From: Eonycteris spelaea
Taxonomy: Eukaryota > Chordata > Mammalia > Chiroptera > Pteropodidae
Length of the DNA stretch: 64,000 nt
Direction: 5' to 3'
Assembly: GCA_003508835.1 (NCBI GenBank)
Contig: PUFA01000006.1
Coordinates: 6,448,001 to 6,512,000, forward strand
The notes below the pieces were generated by a model that was not told where the DNA came from, ran no database searches, and was given only the letters and a program-made list of their open reading frames with translations. Each line of letters starts with the position of its first letter. Position 1 is the first letter of the stretch. This document shows positions 1 to 11,400 of the stretch, in pieces. Both the position numbers and the translations under genes were made by a program.

Positions 1-399
1 TCATGACCACTTTAGCAGGGTAATTCCTCTAGCCACCTTTGCAAGAGATTGGCCCCTCGCAGGGTCCCTGTCTACGCTCCTCGGGGGATGTAGACGGCTG
101 GGCCTTATGCCCAAGAGGGTCAGAAGTAGTCTTCACAGCTGGCTGCCCATACACAAGCCAATTCATCCCTCCTCGACCCCCACCGCTCACACTGCTTGGA
201 AACCCAGGGTTCCTTGCATTGATTCTCCTTTAATCCAAAGTGCTGGAAGTGCCCCTTGGCGCAGTCCCTGCCCAGGCAGAGGTCATGAGGATGCCACGAG
301 GTCTGGGAGAGGAAGGCCAAGAACCTCGAAGCGTCTTAATGAAGGGAGACAAAAAAAAAAAAAAGAAGAAGGGAGACAACAGCTGGAGCAGCAAACCTC
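1..399. other. Non-coding, nothing recognised
   Basis: Unique-looking sequence with an A14 run at 351-364. No gene, RNA or clear repeat seen. Confidence 0.5.
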
Positions 400-495
400 T
401 TTAAAAATAAGCCTCGCACTTGTTTATTATTGTCATTAATATTAATGGTGCTCTGTTAATATTCATATAGCTGCATTAATATCATCCAGGAGCAC
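400..495. promoter_or_regulatory. AT-rich candidate regulatory block
   Basis: Dense homeobox-type cores: CATTAATATTAATGG, GTTAATATTCATATAG, GCATTAATATC. It is embedded in more GC-rich DNA and not explained by a repeat. Function is inferred from motif density only. Confidence 0.4.
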
Positions 496-851
496 CTGGG
501 ATCTCTAAGCACTCTTAATGGTATGTGGATTCTGCCTCCTGGACCCCCACCTCTCTGCTCGTCCCTCCCACAGGCATGAATGCCCATCTACACAGGTTCC
601 AAACCACCCTCCTCTCTGATTGGCACTCGCCTTCAGAAACCCAGAGCCACACGGGTTTTGAAGTCACTCTAAATCCCAGGGGCTTTGCTAAGAGGATAGG
701 TCCGTGGTCAGGGACCCCTGGACATTTCCTGCCTCTCCAAGAGGCACGGGAAAGTGTCTCACAAAGGTGGCTAAGAAAGAAAGATAGTTCATTTCCCCTG
801 CAATGGCTCAATTTCCTGCAGTCCAAAAAAAAAAAATGTCTTGGTTAAAAA

Positions 852-1136
852 CAAAGATGAGATATCATTTTTTCACCAATTAGATTGGCAAAGATAATTC
901 TAATAATAATGGCACAGCAGCCATCAGCTCACTTCCTGCAGGCCAGCGAACACTAAGCTCAGCCCTTTACACCTACTCTTACTGAATTCAACAACCCCAC
1001 CATGGACCCTTTACGGGATTGGAAATTTGTAAAACCTTCATGGAGAGCAATTTACACCATGTGACGAAATGCAAACTCTGCTTACCCTCTGACCCAACAA
1101 TTCCATTTTTAGGTATTTCATGTATGTTAATCATTG
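852..1136 (+). repeat. L1M 3' region, first part (interrupted)
   Basis: Starts AGATGAGATATCATTTTTTC and reaches CCAACAATTCCATTTTTAGG, typical of old L1M open reading frame 2 ends. It carries a MIR-like insert near 898-1010 and is interrupted at about 1137 by an L2 fragment; its continuation is at 1620-2090. Confidence 0.65.
898..1010 (-). repeat. MIR fragment nested in L1M
   Basis: ACACTAAGCTCAGCCCTTTACA then ACTGAATTCAACAACCCC resembles the antisense MIR central/3' part. Confidence 0.45.
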
Positions 1137-1149
1137 AAAAAACTGCTCC

Positions 1150-1619
1150 CTCTAAGTGAAATTGTCTCGCTTATCCCCTCCACACCCACCCATCCTTTCT
1201 CCTTCCATCCCCTGACCCTGCCTCTTGCCTATTCGTCTTTCAACTTGCACGTCACCTCCTCAGAGAAGCCCTCTCTGCCTCCCAAGTCTAAGTCACCCTC
1301 TCTTCCTTCCTCTCTCAGCCCACACGTTTCCTTCATACTATGGGTACTTATCCTTTGTACTCCGTATCATCTGCTAATTGGATAGTGATTTGCGTGGGTG
1401 CTTGAGACATAAACCCATTGCAAAAAGTTGCTGTCTGCCCTGCTGGCAGGGGCTGGCTGTCCTGTCTCCCCACTATGTCATAAACTCTATAAAAGCAAGG
1501 ACCAACTGTGTTGTTTTAGTCACCACTTCTATCCCCAGCCTGGCACAGGGCTGGTAGGTAGAATACACTCCATAAACATTTGTGGAATGAATGAATGAAT
1601 GAATGAATGAATGAATGAA
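1150..1619 (+). repeat. L2 3' end nested in L1M
   Basis: CACCTCCTCAGAGAAGCCCT, then TCCCCAGCCTGGCACAGGGC, then the terminal ATGAATGAATGAATGA array (1587-1619) are L2 3' hallmarks. Confidence 0.75.
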
Positions 1620-2090
1620 AGCCCAGATATAGGCACATAGATATTCATCGCAGGGATGTTTATAAGAGCAAAACAATTGGAAAAAAAACATGTGTCACCC
1701 TCAGCTGGGGACTGGGTGAGTAAAGTGAGGTGTACGCATACATACGATGCAGACATTGAAACTCTGAGGTGGAACTGTATGTATTGACATGAAGGACGCC
1801 CATGACATATTGCTGAGTGGGGGTGGGGGGAACAGGTGACGGAACAGAATGTGTCGCCTAATCTCACTCAGGGTAGAATTGCATACGTGGAATCGACTTG
1901 TGTCTATTTATGCACGGAGAGAAGTCTGGGAGACGTTCACCAGAATGTTATGTGGTTATCTCTGGATGGTGAAATCTGAGGTGATTTTTTACGTTTTTCT
2001 TTGAACTTTTCCACATTGTCTGAATTTTTTACAATGAGCATATGTATCCTTTTTTTACGAAATGATAAAAGCGGCTTTCAAAAGAAAACA
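1620..2090 (+). repeat. L1M 3' region, second part
   Basis: Continues the L1M match after the L2 insertion: ATATTCATCGCAGGGATG, later TGTGGTTATCTCTGGATGGT and TTTTTTACAATGAGCATATG, the usual L1M 3' end. Confidence 0.7.
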
Positions 2091-2095
2091 AGGAT

Positions 2096-2290
2096 AGGTA
2101 CATTGGGACAGGATGGGGGTGCCTTGTTTGACCCGAGGCCAAGCGCATCTGACAGAAGCTGGAGACCCAGGCGCTGCAGGGCTGTCTCCTGTCTGTGGGT
2201 TAGGCACCGCCCCACCCCACCCCACCCCCAGGCTACAGGGGAGGGACATTTAGGACCACAGCCCCTACCTCATCCTCTGGCCTGTCCAGA
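2096..2290. other. Non-coding, nothing recognised
   Basis: Short CCCCACC tandem (2211-2230) but no gene or clear interspersed repeat. Confidence 0.4.
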
Positions 2291-2294
2291 GTGA

Positions 2295-2435
2295 AGTTTC
2301 TAAAATAGGGACATTCGCGTTCGATTCTTCTGACATGCTTTACCACTTCAGAGCTGTTTTTGCAAAATTCATAGCAGTTTTGCAGGCTCCAAGCTTCCTG
2401 GGACCAATTCCATTTTGAACAATAGTGGAGTGTCT
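2295..2435. promoter_or_regulatory. Candidate conserved-type element with SOX-like site
   Basis: Non-repetitive block containing TTTTGAACAATAGTGG (SOX-type AACAATAG) and paired CAGTTTTGCAGG/CTGTTTTTGCAAAA sequences. Weak call, based on composition and motif. Confidence 0.25.
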
Positions 2436-2714
2436 GCTTGAGGGCGGGGTCAGCCCACCCCGGAGCAGCCTCCCAGCCTCTGTGAGCTGGGACTGTGGGG
2501 CTGAGTGTCGAGGCCGCAGCATGAAAATACATGAGCTTGTCCTTGTCCTCTTCCTCACCCTCCTGCCAACAAGAGGGAAGGAGGAAAGCTGATGCCCCTC
2601 TCTTGGCCCCAGTGCCCTGAGGGGACCCTTGTCCAAGGAGGGGCATGAAACAAAGTCCTTTCCAACGTTCCCCCTTTCTGCCAGGATCACTTCTTAAACC
2701 CCTGGAAGCTAATT

Positions 2715-2805
2715 GACTGGGCCACGCCAAGCTCACAGAGCGAGACAATAACAGGACATAGGATCGAAACCAGGGTTCTGGCTGCCTGCTCTGTGTATGC
2801 CTTAA
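2715..2805 (-). repeat. MIR fragment
   Basis: AGCTCACAGAGCGAGACAAT...GATCGAAACCAGGGTTCTGG matches the reversed 5' half of MIR. Confidence 0.55.
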
Positions 2806-2924
2806 TTCAAAAAGTCTTGGTGCCGCATTCCTTAAGATATACCCAGGAGGTATGGCAGCACAGTCATTACAGAAAACTAACCCACAAGAACCACATTGCT
2901 GGCCTCCCTGTCCTTAGCCCTTCC

Positions 2925-3590
2925 TATCTGTCAGGATCCAGTACTCAGTAAGTACCCAGGGTGATTTCTATATAACACAAAAGTCGCCAGCCAATCCTCT
3001 GCTTAAAAGCCTACTATAGCTCCACCTTGCTTATGGAGAGAAAGAAATCTAAGCTCCTAGGCCTGGCACGCAAGGTCTTTTGTGATATGGTCTCTGTCCT
3101 GCCTCCCTCTCTTTTTCTTCCTCCCTGCAGAAGGTAGAGTGATGTTTCTGCTCTCTGCTCCTAATCCTCTCCTCCGTAATGGCCTTCACTGGCTCCTCAT
3201 TGCTCTTGACATACATGACCCTGGATGACCTACTCCAGCTCCCCACTTTCCTGCAACTTACTCCTGGTCTCCAGTCACTCTGACTGGGCCAGGCAGTTTC
3301 ACTCCATGTCTACACTCCCTCTGCTGGCTCACTCTTCTTGGCTTCTTCATCTGGCTAACTCCTACTCATCCTCCAAGATTCTGCTCAACAATCAGCTCCT
3401 GAGAGAAACTGTCCTTATTCCTCCGCAACCCTGTCAGCTACTCGGAGCTGAATGATGGTTCTCAAAGTACCCTGTGCCATCGCCGTATTCACCTTGCTTG
3501 TCACTACCTATTGCGGGTTCATCTCTCCCACTGCACTGTGGGCTCCTCAGCTGCCAGGCATCCAGTGTCCAGTAAAGTGAATATGTATTA
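2925..3590 (+). repeat. L2 3' region
   Basis: CTGCTTAAAAGCCTACTATAG, CTCCTAGGCCTGGCACGCAA and GTGGGCTCCTCAGCTGCC follow the known L2 order. About 650 bases, diverged. Confidence 0.7.
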
Positions 3591-3599
3591 CTGTTGTTA

Positions 3600-3700
3600 T
3601 GGGAAGGGTAGGTTTCATCAGTCTCATTTTACAGATGAGGAAACAGAGGCACAGAGAGGTGGAGAGATTGTACCAAGGTCGAAGACCTAGCAAGGGCCAA
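3600..3700 (-). repeat. MIR fragment
   Basis: ATTTTACAGATGAGGAAACA then GGCACAGAGAGGTGGAGAGA is the MIR core in reverse. Confidence 0.8.
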
Positions 3701-3786
3701 AGGTATGGTTGACTCAGATGTCACTGTTTCCAGTGGGCTTTTCTTTCCACTGCATTACAACTTCATTTCACAGCCACTCAAGCAAG

Positions 3787-3787
<1 letters not shown>

Positions 3788-3860
<73 letters not shown>
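3788..3860 (+). repeat. (TC)n(AC)n compound microsatellite
   Basis: About 44 bases of CT repeats switching directly to about 28 bases of CA repeats. Confidence 0.98.
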
Positions 3861-3863
<3 letters not shown>

Positions 3864-4410
3864 TCAACATCTATAGGAAAGCACACAAGTATATCCAAAC
3901 ACATACACAGCCTACTGACACACAGATGCACATACACAAATAGCAGACCCCACAGGGGCATCTAATGACCCACACATAGGCACTTACACGTGAGCACCCA
4001 CTGATGTATACATATGAACATGAACTTACATACCTGTGCACATATGCACATGTATGCATAACCTGCACAGATACACACAGACATGTACCCAGGCACACAT
4101 ACATAAGTGCATAGAGATATGCACAGACACATGCATTCAAGCACACATACCCAGTCACAAATACGCGGACCCACAGATACGCACATAGGCACACAGAGAT
4201 GTACACACGCACATGTTCAAGATGCACACATAGAAAATCACACTCATTCGCACTCCTACCCAGACTAACGCACAAGCGCACACACACAGGGACGCACGAT
4301 ATGGACACGGGCAGCACGTGTGCGTGCACACACAAGGACACATATGCGTACCCACAGACCCACAAGAAAAGCGTGTGCACTGGCCAGCATACAGATACGT
4401 ACATGCAGAC
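3861..4410 (+). repeat. Degenerate CA-rich (ACACAY) tract
   Basis: About 550 bases of CACACA/CACATA/CAGACA-type words without a perfect array, probably a decayed extension of the adjacent microsatellite. Open frames across it are low-complexity artefacts. Confidence 0.8.
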
Positions 4411-4499
4411 ACACTCCCCGAGACGTGTTAGTGAATGGCGCGGGTCAAACGGAGCTGTCTGCTAGGCGCGGGGGCCTGTCTGAGGTACCTCGGGGCGCT

Positions 4500-4645
4500 C
4501 ACATTTTTGCAACTCAGGAAGGCAGCTGACATACCAGCCCGGCTGTGATGGTATTTTGCATAAATGCTAATGTATTAATTACCATGTACAGTACACAGAG
4601 CTGCCATTTAAAAGAAAAAGTTAAGACTTTTTAATTCAAAAGCCC
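4500..4645. promoter_or_regulatory. POU/homeobox-rich candidate element
   Basis: TTTTGCATAAATGCTAATG (4554-4572) contains two octamer-like halves and is followed at once by TATTAATTACC. A further TTTTTAATTC is at 4628-4637. POU factors recognise ATGCAAAT and GCAT-spacer-TAAT arrangements; both are approximated here. Enhancer role inferred. Confidence 0.45.
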
Positions 4646-4944
4646 ATGCGGGGTGGGGGTGGGGGTCTGCCCAGCGTGGTTGGTAGAAGCACACAAGGCA
4701 GCCATGCCTGCACCCAGGGGCCCTGCACTTGGGTCCCCCTGCAGCCTGCCAGCCCAGCCCGCCGGGGTCAGCCAGCCAGTCTTCTGCCTCCAGAGTCAGT
4801 GCTCTCTGGGAGCCCCAGGCCTAGAAGAGAGATAAGGAGAGTGTGGAGAGTGGGTAATGCCTAAGCTGACAGAGGGGTGGTCGCTGGGCGGAGTGGGGTG
4901 GGTAGGGAATTGGGCAGGAGTGGAATGGACAGCCATCACGATTT

Positions 4945-5500
4945 CTTCCCCCATTCAATATCCTCCACGCTGCCACCGAAGTAACCTTTTAAACCAGTGC
5001 ATCAGATGACGTCGTGCCCTGGTTTAACCCTTCAAAAGCTTCCCATCACTCTTAGAGTAAAGTTCACACCCCTTAAAAGGGCCTGCTTCTCCCCTGGCTT
5101 CTCTCCTCCTACTTCTCAAAGCCTATGCCACCACATTCCTCCTTTCTTACTACTCGCCGAAGCTGGCAGGCCAGCTCCTCAACTTCTCTAGGCTGGCCTC
5201 AGCTCACCGGTCACCACCTCGGGGGGATCTCCTCTGACTTCTCCTGGCCACCCCATGGAAAAGAACCCCTCTCCACCATCACTCTCCTACATCACTGGCG
5301 GGGTGAGGTCGTCTCCAGAGCACACACAGCTCGCTGTTCCAATCCTCTCTGTCGATTTGTTTTACTTGATACTGTCCGCCGCCTCCACTGTAAAGTGAGC
5401 TTTAGGGGAACTTTGCTAGTTTTATTTCACTAAATCATAGCCCCCTAGACAGGATCTGGCACCTAGTAGATGTTCAAGTAAATGCTGGTTAAATGAGAGG
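4945..5500 (+). repeat. L2 3' region
   Basis: TAACCCTTCAAAAGCTTCCC and AGTAAAGTTCACACCCCTTA, ending in GATCTGGCACCTAGTAGATG and AAATGCTGGTTAAATGAG, as in L2 3' ends. The middle is diverged. Confidence 0.65.
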
Positions 5501-6414
5501 GCAAACTGGAATAAACAAGAGATGTCCTTTCTGGCCGGCTCCATTCCAGGTGCTGAATTCAGACAGGTAGTGCTCTCTTCCCCTGCCTGGCAGGACAGCC
5601 CGGTATTTTCTACCTCCCATGAGGGGCTCATGTCCCAGAGCAGAAGACGGAGGCCCAGAGCAGGAGGCACGTCCAGGGTCACAGGACATCTGAGAGACTA
5701 CTGTCCGGGCCTCCAGGGTCCTCCCTGTCACATGGAAGGAGGCTATTAAACAACAGCGATGAACAGCTCCGCAGCCTTTCCACCTTCACACCCGTGGTCG
5801 TGCATGGGCCTGCGAGGAAGGCGCCCTTCCCCCCTGCTGCAGAAGAAATTAAGGATCTAAGACATAGGAGTTCTCCCAATCTCACTGCTCGCCAGAGGAA
5901 GAAATTCATGTTTGATGTCCAGTTCGGGGCTTCCTCTGCTGTACCACTGACCTACTCTCCCCTCGAACCCTCAGAGATGTCCTGGGCACTGGAGTGCTAC
6001 AGCGACGGAAGACCCCAAACATGCCCCACAGGCCACCCTTCTAGAGGCAGGAGAGCCAAGGTGGTCCTGCCAGGCAGGTGGAGAGGGCACCTGGGACAAA
6101 GATGGCTCACTCCCCAAACACAGCGTAGAGTCCCCAACCCCCACCCTCATGCTCACCCTCATACCCACTCAGGTGCCAGGTCCCACCGTTCTAGATGCTA
6201 CATCTCTCCCAAACCCATGCTCACTGCCCTGCCTTCCTCCAGGCCAACTTGCCATCCTGTGCTCTTGTGACAACCTCCAGTCTAGACCCTAGATCTGCCC
6301 TCACCCAGCAGCCGAAGTAATCTTCCCTAAGCTCAAATCCTATTTCCCTCCCTGATTTCCCCACTCCTCACCCCAACTCCCCTGTCATCGCCCTTACAGT
6401 GTTGTAAATGTGCA
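5501..6414. other. Non-coding; weak MIR-like traces only
   Basis: Possible reversed MIR traces near 5570-5690 (GACGGAGGCCCAGAGCAGG) and 5740-5920, too diverged to be sure. CATGCTCACCCTCATACCCA at about 6148 is a short local repeat. No gene seen. Confidence 0.4.
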
Positions 6415-6545
6415 TCGGTGTTAACACTACCTGAGTGCAAATCCTGGCTCTGCCCCTTACTAGCTGTGTGGCTTTGGGCACGTCACCTAACCTCTCTGTG
6501 CCTCAATTGTTTAATCCATAAAATGGGAATGATAACAGTATTCCC
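6415..6545 (+). repeat. MIR SINE
   Basis: CAAATCCTGGCTCTGCCCCT, ACTAGCTGTGTGGCTTTGGG, CCTCTCTGTGCCTCAATTG: unmistakable MIR core. Confidence 0.92.
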
Positions 6546-7324
6546 TCCCGTTGTTTTTTTGTTTGGGGTTTGTTTGTTTGTTTGTTTTGTGGTTATTTAA
6601 TTTATGTCTTTCTCCTCCATAAACTCTAAGCTCTATGAGGTTGGGGGTTAGACGGGGATGGCTGCTCAGAAACTTCTTTGCCCACAACTCAAGTCCCTTT
6701 CTGCCTGCAGCCTTTGTTCTATTTTCCCCTGCCTGGCTGGGTGTTGGCCCTAGAGGGAGAAGAAGGGCATGCCCTCAGCAGGAAATGCTGTCAGCATCAG
6801 AGTTCTAGTCCTGATGAAAATGACAGGCGGCAGCCAGAGAGGACTGCTCTCTGCGGAGGGCCGGGTAGGGGCTGTACCCTCCAGAGCCCCAAGTTCCTTG
6901 GAAGCCCCCACAAGGCCAAAGCTCCCTTTGTCCTGAAGGTCAGGAGCAGCTGGCCAGCTGTGGTGGAGTTCCGCTGCCCTGCTCCAGCCAGCAGCCCAGA
7001 TGTGCGTGTTTGCACAGCCGAGTCTGGCCTCTGAAGCAGCCTTGTTGGGCATCATGAAAGGAGGCTTGTGATGAGGCAGACGGCCTCCGCACCCCAGCCT
7101 GCCTGCCTCCAAGACAGCGACCAGGAATGCAGCCCGCAGGAAGCCCTTCCTCCCAGGCCTGCCAAGTGCCCTTCTCCTGCCTGAGAAGTCAAGGCCACGG
7201 CACGAGCAGGTTGAACTTGCCAACTGCAGACTAGACGTTCGGGTCTGCTCCCTCCTCAGTTTCCTCTTCTGGAAGGTGGGGAGAGGCCCCAATCTCTCCC
7301 TCCTGGGAAATGATGTACGGTATG
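6546..7324. other. Non-coding, nothing recognised
   Basis: GTTTGTTTGTTTG run at about 6570-6585; otherwise unique GC-moderate sequence with no supported gene. Confidence 0.45.
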
Positions 7325-7525
7325 GGAAGCCCACAGCCTTATGATTAAGAGCTCTGGAGTCAGAAAGACCAGAAAAGAATTTTCACCTCCATGAACCTCA
7401 GTTTTTTCATCCGTAAATGGGGATAACGACTGCCTCCTGGAGTTGTTCTGGAGACGAAATGACATAATGGGAAGGAAGGGCAGAGAATGTGCTGACACAC
7501 GATAGGTGCTCAATAGCTCTGGGTT
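7325..7525 (+). repeat. MIR SINE
   Basis: ATTAAGAGCTCTGGAGTCAG, TGAACCTCAGTTTTTTCATC, GATAGGTGCTCAATAGC follow MIR order. Confidence 0.85.
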
Positions 7526-7734
7526 CTCCTTCTCCTTCTCTAGTCACCAGGCTCCAAAATGAGGAGGCTGAGGTTGTCTGCATTGAGGGCGGGGGATCCC
7601 TTCCCACTGTCCCAGAAGAAGAGCTGCCACCAGAAGCCCTCACACCAGGCATAGTGCCACACAGCCCTATACCGGCACATGTCTATTTCCAGGTAGAAGA
7701 GTCTCTGCCCTCCCCCATACTCCCTGGACACAAC

Positions 7735-8300
7735 TAGTCTCCTGACACAGCCAGCACCTGGGCACAGTGGGTCTTATATCTCCAGACACAGCCCATCCTT
7801 GGGTCTAGTGCAGCCCTGGACAGGATCAGTTCCTGAGCTCAGCTAGTTTGCCAGATAGCTGTCCTTGAACATAGTTGGTCACTGGGCAATGCTAATCTAC
7901 AGACACAGCTGATCCCTGAAACAGTCTCTGAGCACAGTCAGGCCACATACAATCAATCCCTGGGCATACACATTCTCTGGCATTATCAGTCCCTGGGCAT
8001 GGGTAGCCCCTGGGTCCAGTCATCCCTCAGGTGGTCACAGGAGACAAAGCCAGTCCCTGGGCACAGATGAGCCGCAGGCACAGTGAGTTCTCACAGGGTC
8101 TCTGAGAGCAGCTGTTGCTGGGCTCAGTCAGCCCTTGGGCACCAGGGGTCCCTGGGCATAGTTATTCCATGGGCACAGTCATTTGCTGGACATAGCGGGT
8201 TCCTGAGCACAGTTGGTCCCGAGGCACACTCAGCAGTCGGTTGCTGGGCACAGTCATTTCTGGGCTCTGTTGGTCTCCCGGATATAGTCAGTCTTTGACC
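7735..8300 (+). repeat. Degenerate minisatellite-like array (about 20-25-base unit)
   Basis: The word CCTGGGCACAGTCAGTCC recurs in decayed form roughly every 20-25 bases over about 560 bases (for example CCCTGGGCACAGATGAG, CCTGGGCATAGTTATTCC, GCTGGGCACAGTCATTTC). Some frames show a recurring WAQS peptide, a by-product of the period. Confidence 0.8.
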
Positions 8301-9635
8301 ATAAGACAAAATGGACCTCTGACACAGTCCACCCAGACCCCCTTCCTTAATTAACATGCATAGACCTGTCACCGCCCCCTCCTTTGTGGCCCCTCACCTC
8401 CTCAGAGGACATGGAGGACTGCAACTCGCAGAGGGGACGAGAAGTATCCTCTGGGGTCTCGAGAGCTGGCTTCATGGCAGGTGGCGATGGTCGGGCAGGA
8501 GAACTGTGGGGGAGAGAACTAGAGGACCAGTTCTCAGGAGCAGAGTTTGCCTTCAACGCAGGGGAGGGGGGCTCAAAACATGGTAGAAAAGCCCTGGCCT
8601 GGAGGCAGGAGACCCTCCTCCTCTCTACCCTACTCCCGGCTATACCAGAAAGGATCCCACAGGTCTGTGAAAGGAGCTTGGGCTGGCCTGCTCTAGAACC
8701 TCCGCATGACCATGGGTAAGTGTGTTACGAGTCTCTTCTAGTTCGAGGACTACAAATTCCCAACCAGGTGGTCGTCCCTGTTCTCTAACCAACATGCTCA
8801 CAGCCTTAGGCATGGTAATCACTGGAACGGGGAGGTAGCCAGTCCTGGGGGTCCGTCGGACCTAGGAGGTGGCTGGTCTGGATTTGACTCTTCCTGGGTC
8901 TGACCAGTCCAGCAGCTCCATCACCACTCAGTGCAGCTGGCAACAGAGCAGCAAGCCCAAGGCAGGGGTCTAGCCTGCATGGAGGCCCTGCTCCCCAGGC
9001 CTATTTGGTACTCATTCCCTTTGGCCCACATCATTCCCTGAAGGGGCATGATTCCTGCAGGAAGATAATGCAATGTGGCATCCCATTAGCCAGCACCTGC
9101 CCTTTCTGCCCACCTTCCTCCCCCAGCCCCATCACATCAATGTTTAATTGAATTGCCAGTGTAGTGGTGCAAGTCACATCTGTTTCAGGGCCTGAGAATG
9201 AAGTGAGCAACACTCTCTAGTTACCCACTACAGGGGCACCATCCACACATGACCCCTGCCATCCCAGATAAAGCCTCACTGCTCAGGAACAGCCTTAGAT
9301 CTGCACATTTGAACTTCCTGGGTTTGCACCCTCAAAAAAAGGAAAAGTCTACTTTAGGACAGGGAAGAGGTGAGGGAGAACATGTGGGAAGGGAAATTGA
9401 AGAGAGGTTTCTCTGGCAAAGTTGGCCAAGCCAGAGCCCACTGGCTGAGGTTTTCCAGCTGCAGACCCCAAGGGTCCACAGGCTGACCCCTGTAAGGTTA
9501 ATAATCTACTTACACTTTCTCTCTCATCAGTGTCCCAATCAACGCCATCCAACCAAGGAGTCCAAAAGAAGAACGTCTACAGGGAGTCAAAACTCTAATG
9601 CTGAAATGGATGTCAACCCGAAGAGACAAACGGAA
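8301..9635. other. Non-coding, nothing firm
   Basis: No gene or clear repeat. A small block at 9125-9215 (TTTAATTGAATTGCCAG) is AT-rich and might be regulatory, but evidence is thin. Confidence 0.4.
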
Positions 9636-9800
9636 TTAAACTAGGTCAGTCCAGTTCAGGCCGATCCCAACTGGTTGCAACCAGATCTAACTGATTCAAG
9701 CTGGCTCAAATCAAAGCAGACCTGTTGGGGCTGGCTCACAATGTGTGGAGCTGGCCAAGACTAGCTGAAGCTGAATAAAACTGGTTGTGACCTGCTCAAA
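9636..9800 (+). repeat. Degenerate tandem array (about 11-12-base unit)
   Basis: Recurring AACTGGTT / CTGGCTCAAA / AGCTGG words, such as CAACTGGTTGCAACCAG and CAAGCTGGCTCAAATCAAAG, spread over about 165 bases. Confidence 0.65.
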
Positions 9801-9989
9801 CCACCTGGAGCCATTGGAAGGCCAGCAATTGAACACCTACCTCTTTTGTGTTGGCCTTTGCCTAATACATCTTTATGTACGCCTTCCTCTTAAAACTTCC
9901 TGAACCTTTTTGTTTTTAGTATATATTTTGATAGCAATTTTTAATCCAAGCATTGCATCACAGCCGAAGGATGTATAATACCTATATCT

Positions 9990-10235
9990 TCCCTGATATT
10001 AAGGTGGTTACGTGAAGTGCAAAGGATCTCTACAGCCTGGGCTCAGGTCCCCACATGGCAGCTTCCTAGGTGTGAGATCTTGAGTAAGTTACCTATTCTT
10101 AATTACTCTTGGTCTCATGTGTAAAAAATCCAGCTCATTATAGAATGTTCCTCATAGAGGACAGTTTTAAAGATTGGGATTATACATATATACTAGCACT
10201 GTGCCTAGCCTGTAATATTATTATTATTCTGTGGC
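9990..10235 (+). repeat. MIR SINE
   Basis: TGTGAGATCTTGAGTAAGTTACC, then ACTAGCACTGTGCCTAGC and a TATTATTATT end. Diverged. Confidence 0.7.
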
Positions 10236-10244
10236 TCTGACCTC

Positions 10245-10490
10245 ATAGAGCCCAGCCACAGAGAACCAGGACTCAGACTCCTTCCTGTACTGCTACTCCT
10301 CAGTGTGTAAACTTGGATAATTCACTTAACTTCTCATAAGCCTCAATTTCCCCAGTTGAAAATGAGGGTACTAACACCTGTCCCAAGGCTCATTTTGAGG
10401 GTTAAATAAAATGAACCAAGTACTTAGCACCGTGCCTGGGATATAGTAAACAATACTCCATACATGTTACCTATTATTATATTAATGACA
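10245..10490 (+). repeat. MIR SINE
   Basis: AACTTGGATAATTCACTTAAC, CCTCAATTTCCCCAG, GTACTTAGCACCGTGCCTGG. Confidence 0.8.
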
Positions 10491-10494
10491 AATA

Positions 10495-10640
10495 CTTAAA
10501 TAAAGCTAACTCTGTGCTAAATGATCTATGTATATGAACTTAATTGATCCTCAGAACAACCCTAAGAGGTAAGTGCTATTATTATCCACATTTTCATGAG
10601 GAGAAACTGGGGCTCAGAACATACCACAGTACCTGGTGAT
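10495..10640 (-). repeat. MIR SINE
   Basis: ATTGATCCTCAGAACAACCC, AGGTAAGTGCTATTATTATC, GAGGAGAAACTGGGGCTCAG: reversed MIR. Confidence 0.8.
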
Positions 10641-10709
10641 TCTGAACTATTTTAGGGAGGAGGGCAGTGAAAGATTGAGCAGGGAACAAGTCTTGGGAGG
10701 CAGGTGGTA

Positions 10710-10905
10710 ATTAAAAAGAGGACAGGCTTAGCAGCCAAGCAAATCTAATTCAAGTCCCCAGCTCAAACACTTTCTAAGCCTTAGTTTCCTTCTCTTTGTA
10801 ATAGGAATAATAATCTTTATCTCATGGAATTGTGAGGATTAAATCAGATACTATTTAAAGCTTGGACATATAGCTCAAAAAATATAAGCTCCCTCTCTTT
10901 TCCTC
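10710..10905 (+). repeat. MIR SINE
   Basis: AAATCTAATTCAAGTCCCCA, TAAGCCTTAGTTTCCTTCTC, GTGAGGATTAAATCAG. Confidence 0.75.
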
Positions 10906-11400
10906 AATAATGACATTAGGGTTCAAAATGGTATGCATTCGCACAGTGACATTTGTCTGGGGTGACCTGTATATGGTGCACCAACATAATTTTTAGACGA
11001 GATCTGCACATGTGTACTATCCATCTCTAATGTGGCATCTGTCCAGAGACTACCCACTCTCCCCTGCACGCTGAACACTTGCCAGCAGAGTGACATGGCT
11101 CCTCACTATCCCAAGGTTTCTCCTGGAATCAAACAGAATCGTACTAGAGGAATTGACCATATAGATGTGACAACCTGCAGGCCAAACATATCTGTTGAAT
11201 GAAAGCCCAGTGAGAAAAGAAAAGGAGACCTGGGGACATGAGCATCCTCAGAGGGATGCTGCCCCAGGGCTGGGCCGGGATGTCTAGCCCTGAACTCATG
11301 AGGGTCTCTTTGATTCTGCATTTGTGAAATCCTCCACCCGTGACCATCTTGGGGCTGAGACCCTTCATGGATGACTCTCCTCTCTGCTTCCCATCTGGAT
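10906..11400. other. Non-coding, nothing recognised
   Basis: No gene, RNA or clear repeat family. Confidence 0.4.

Noticed and set aside
2233..2748. Open frame of 171 codons, minus strand
   Set aside because: No recognisable features; overlaps a MIR fragment at its start.
3705..4465. Cys/Val-rich and Thr/His-rich open frames on both strands
   Set aside because: Translation of CA-rich simple sequence.
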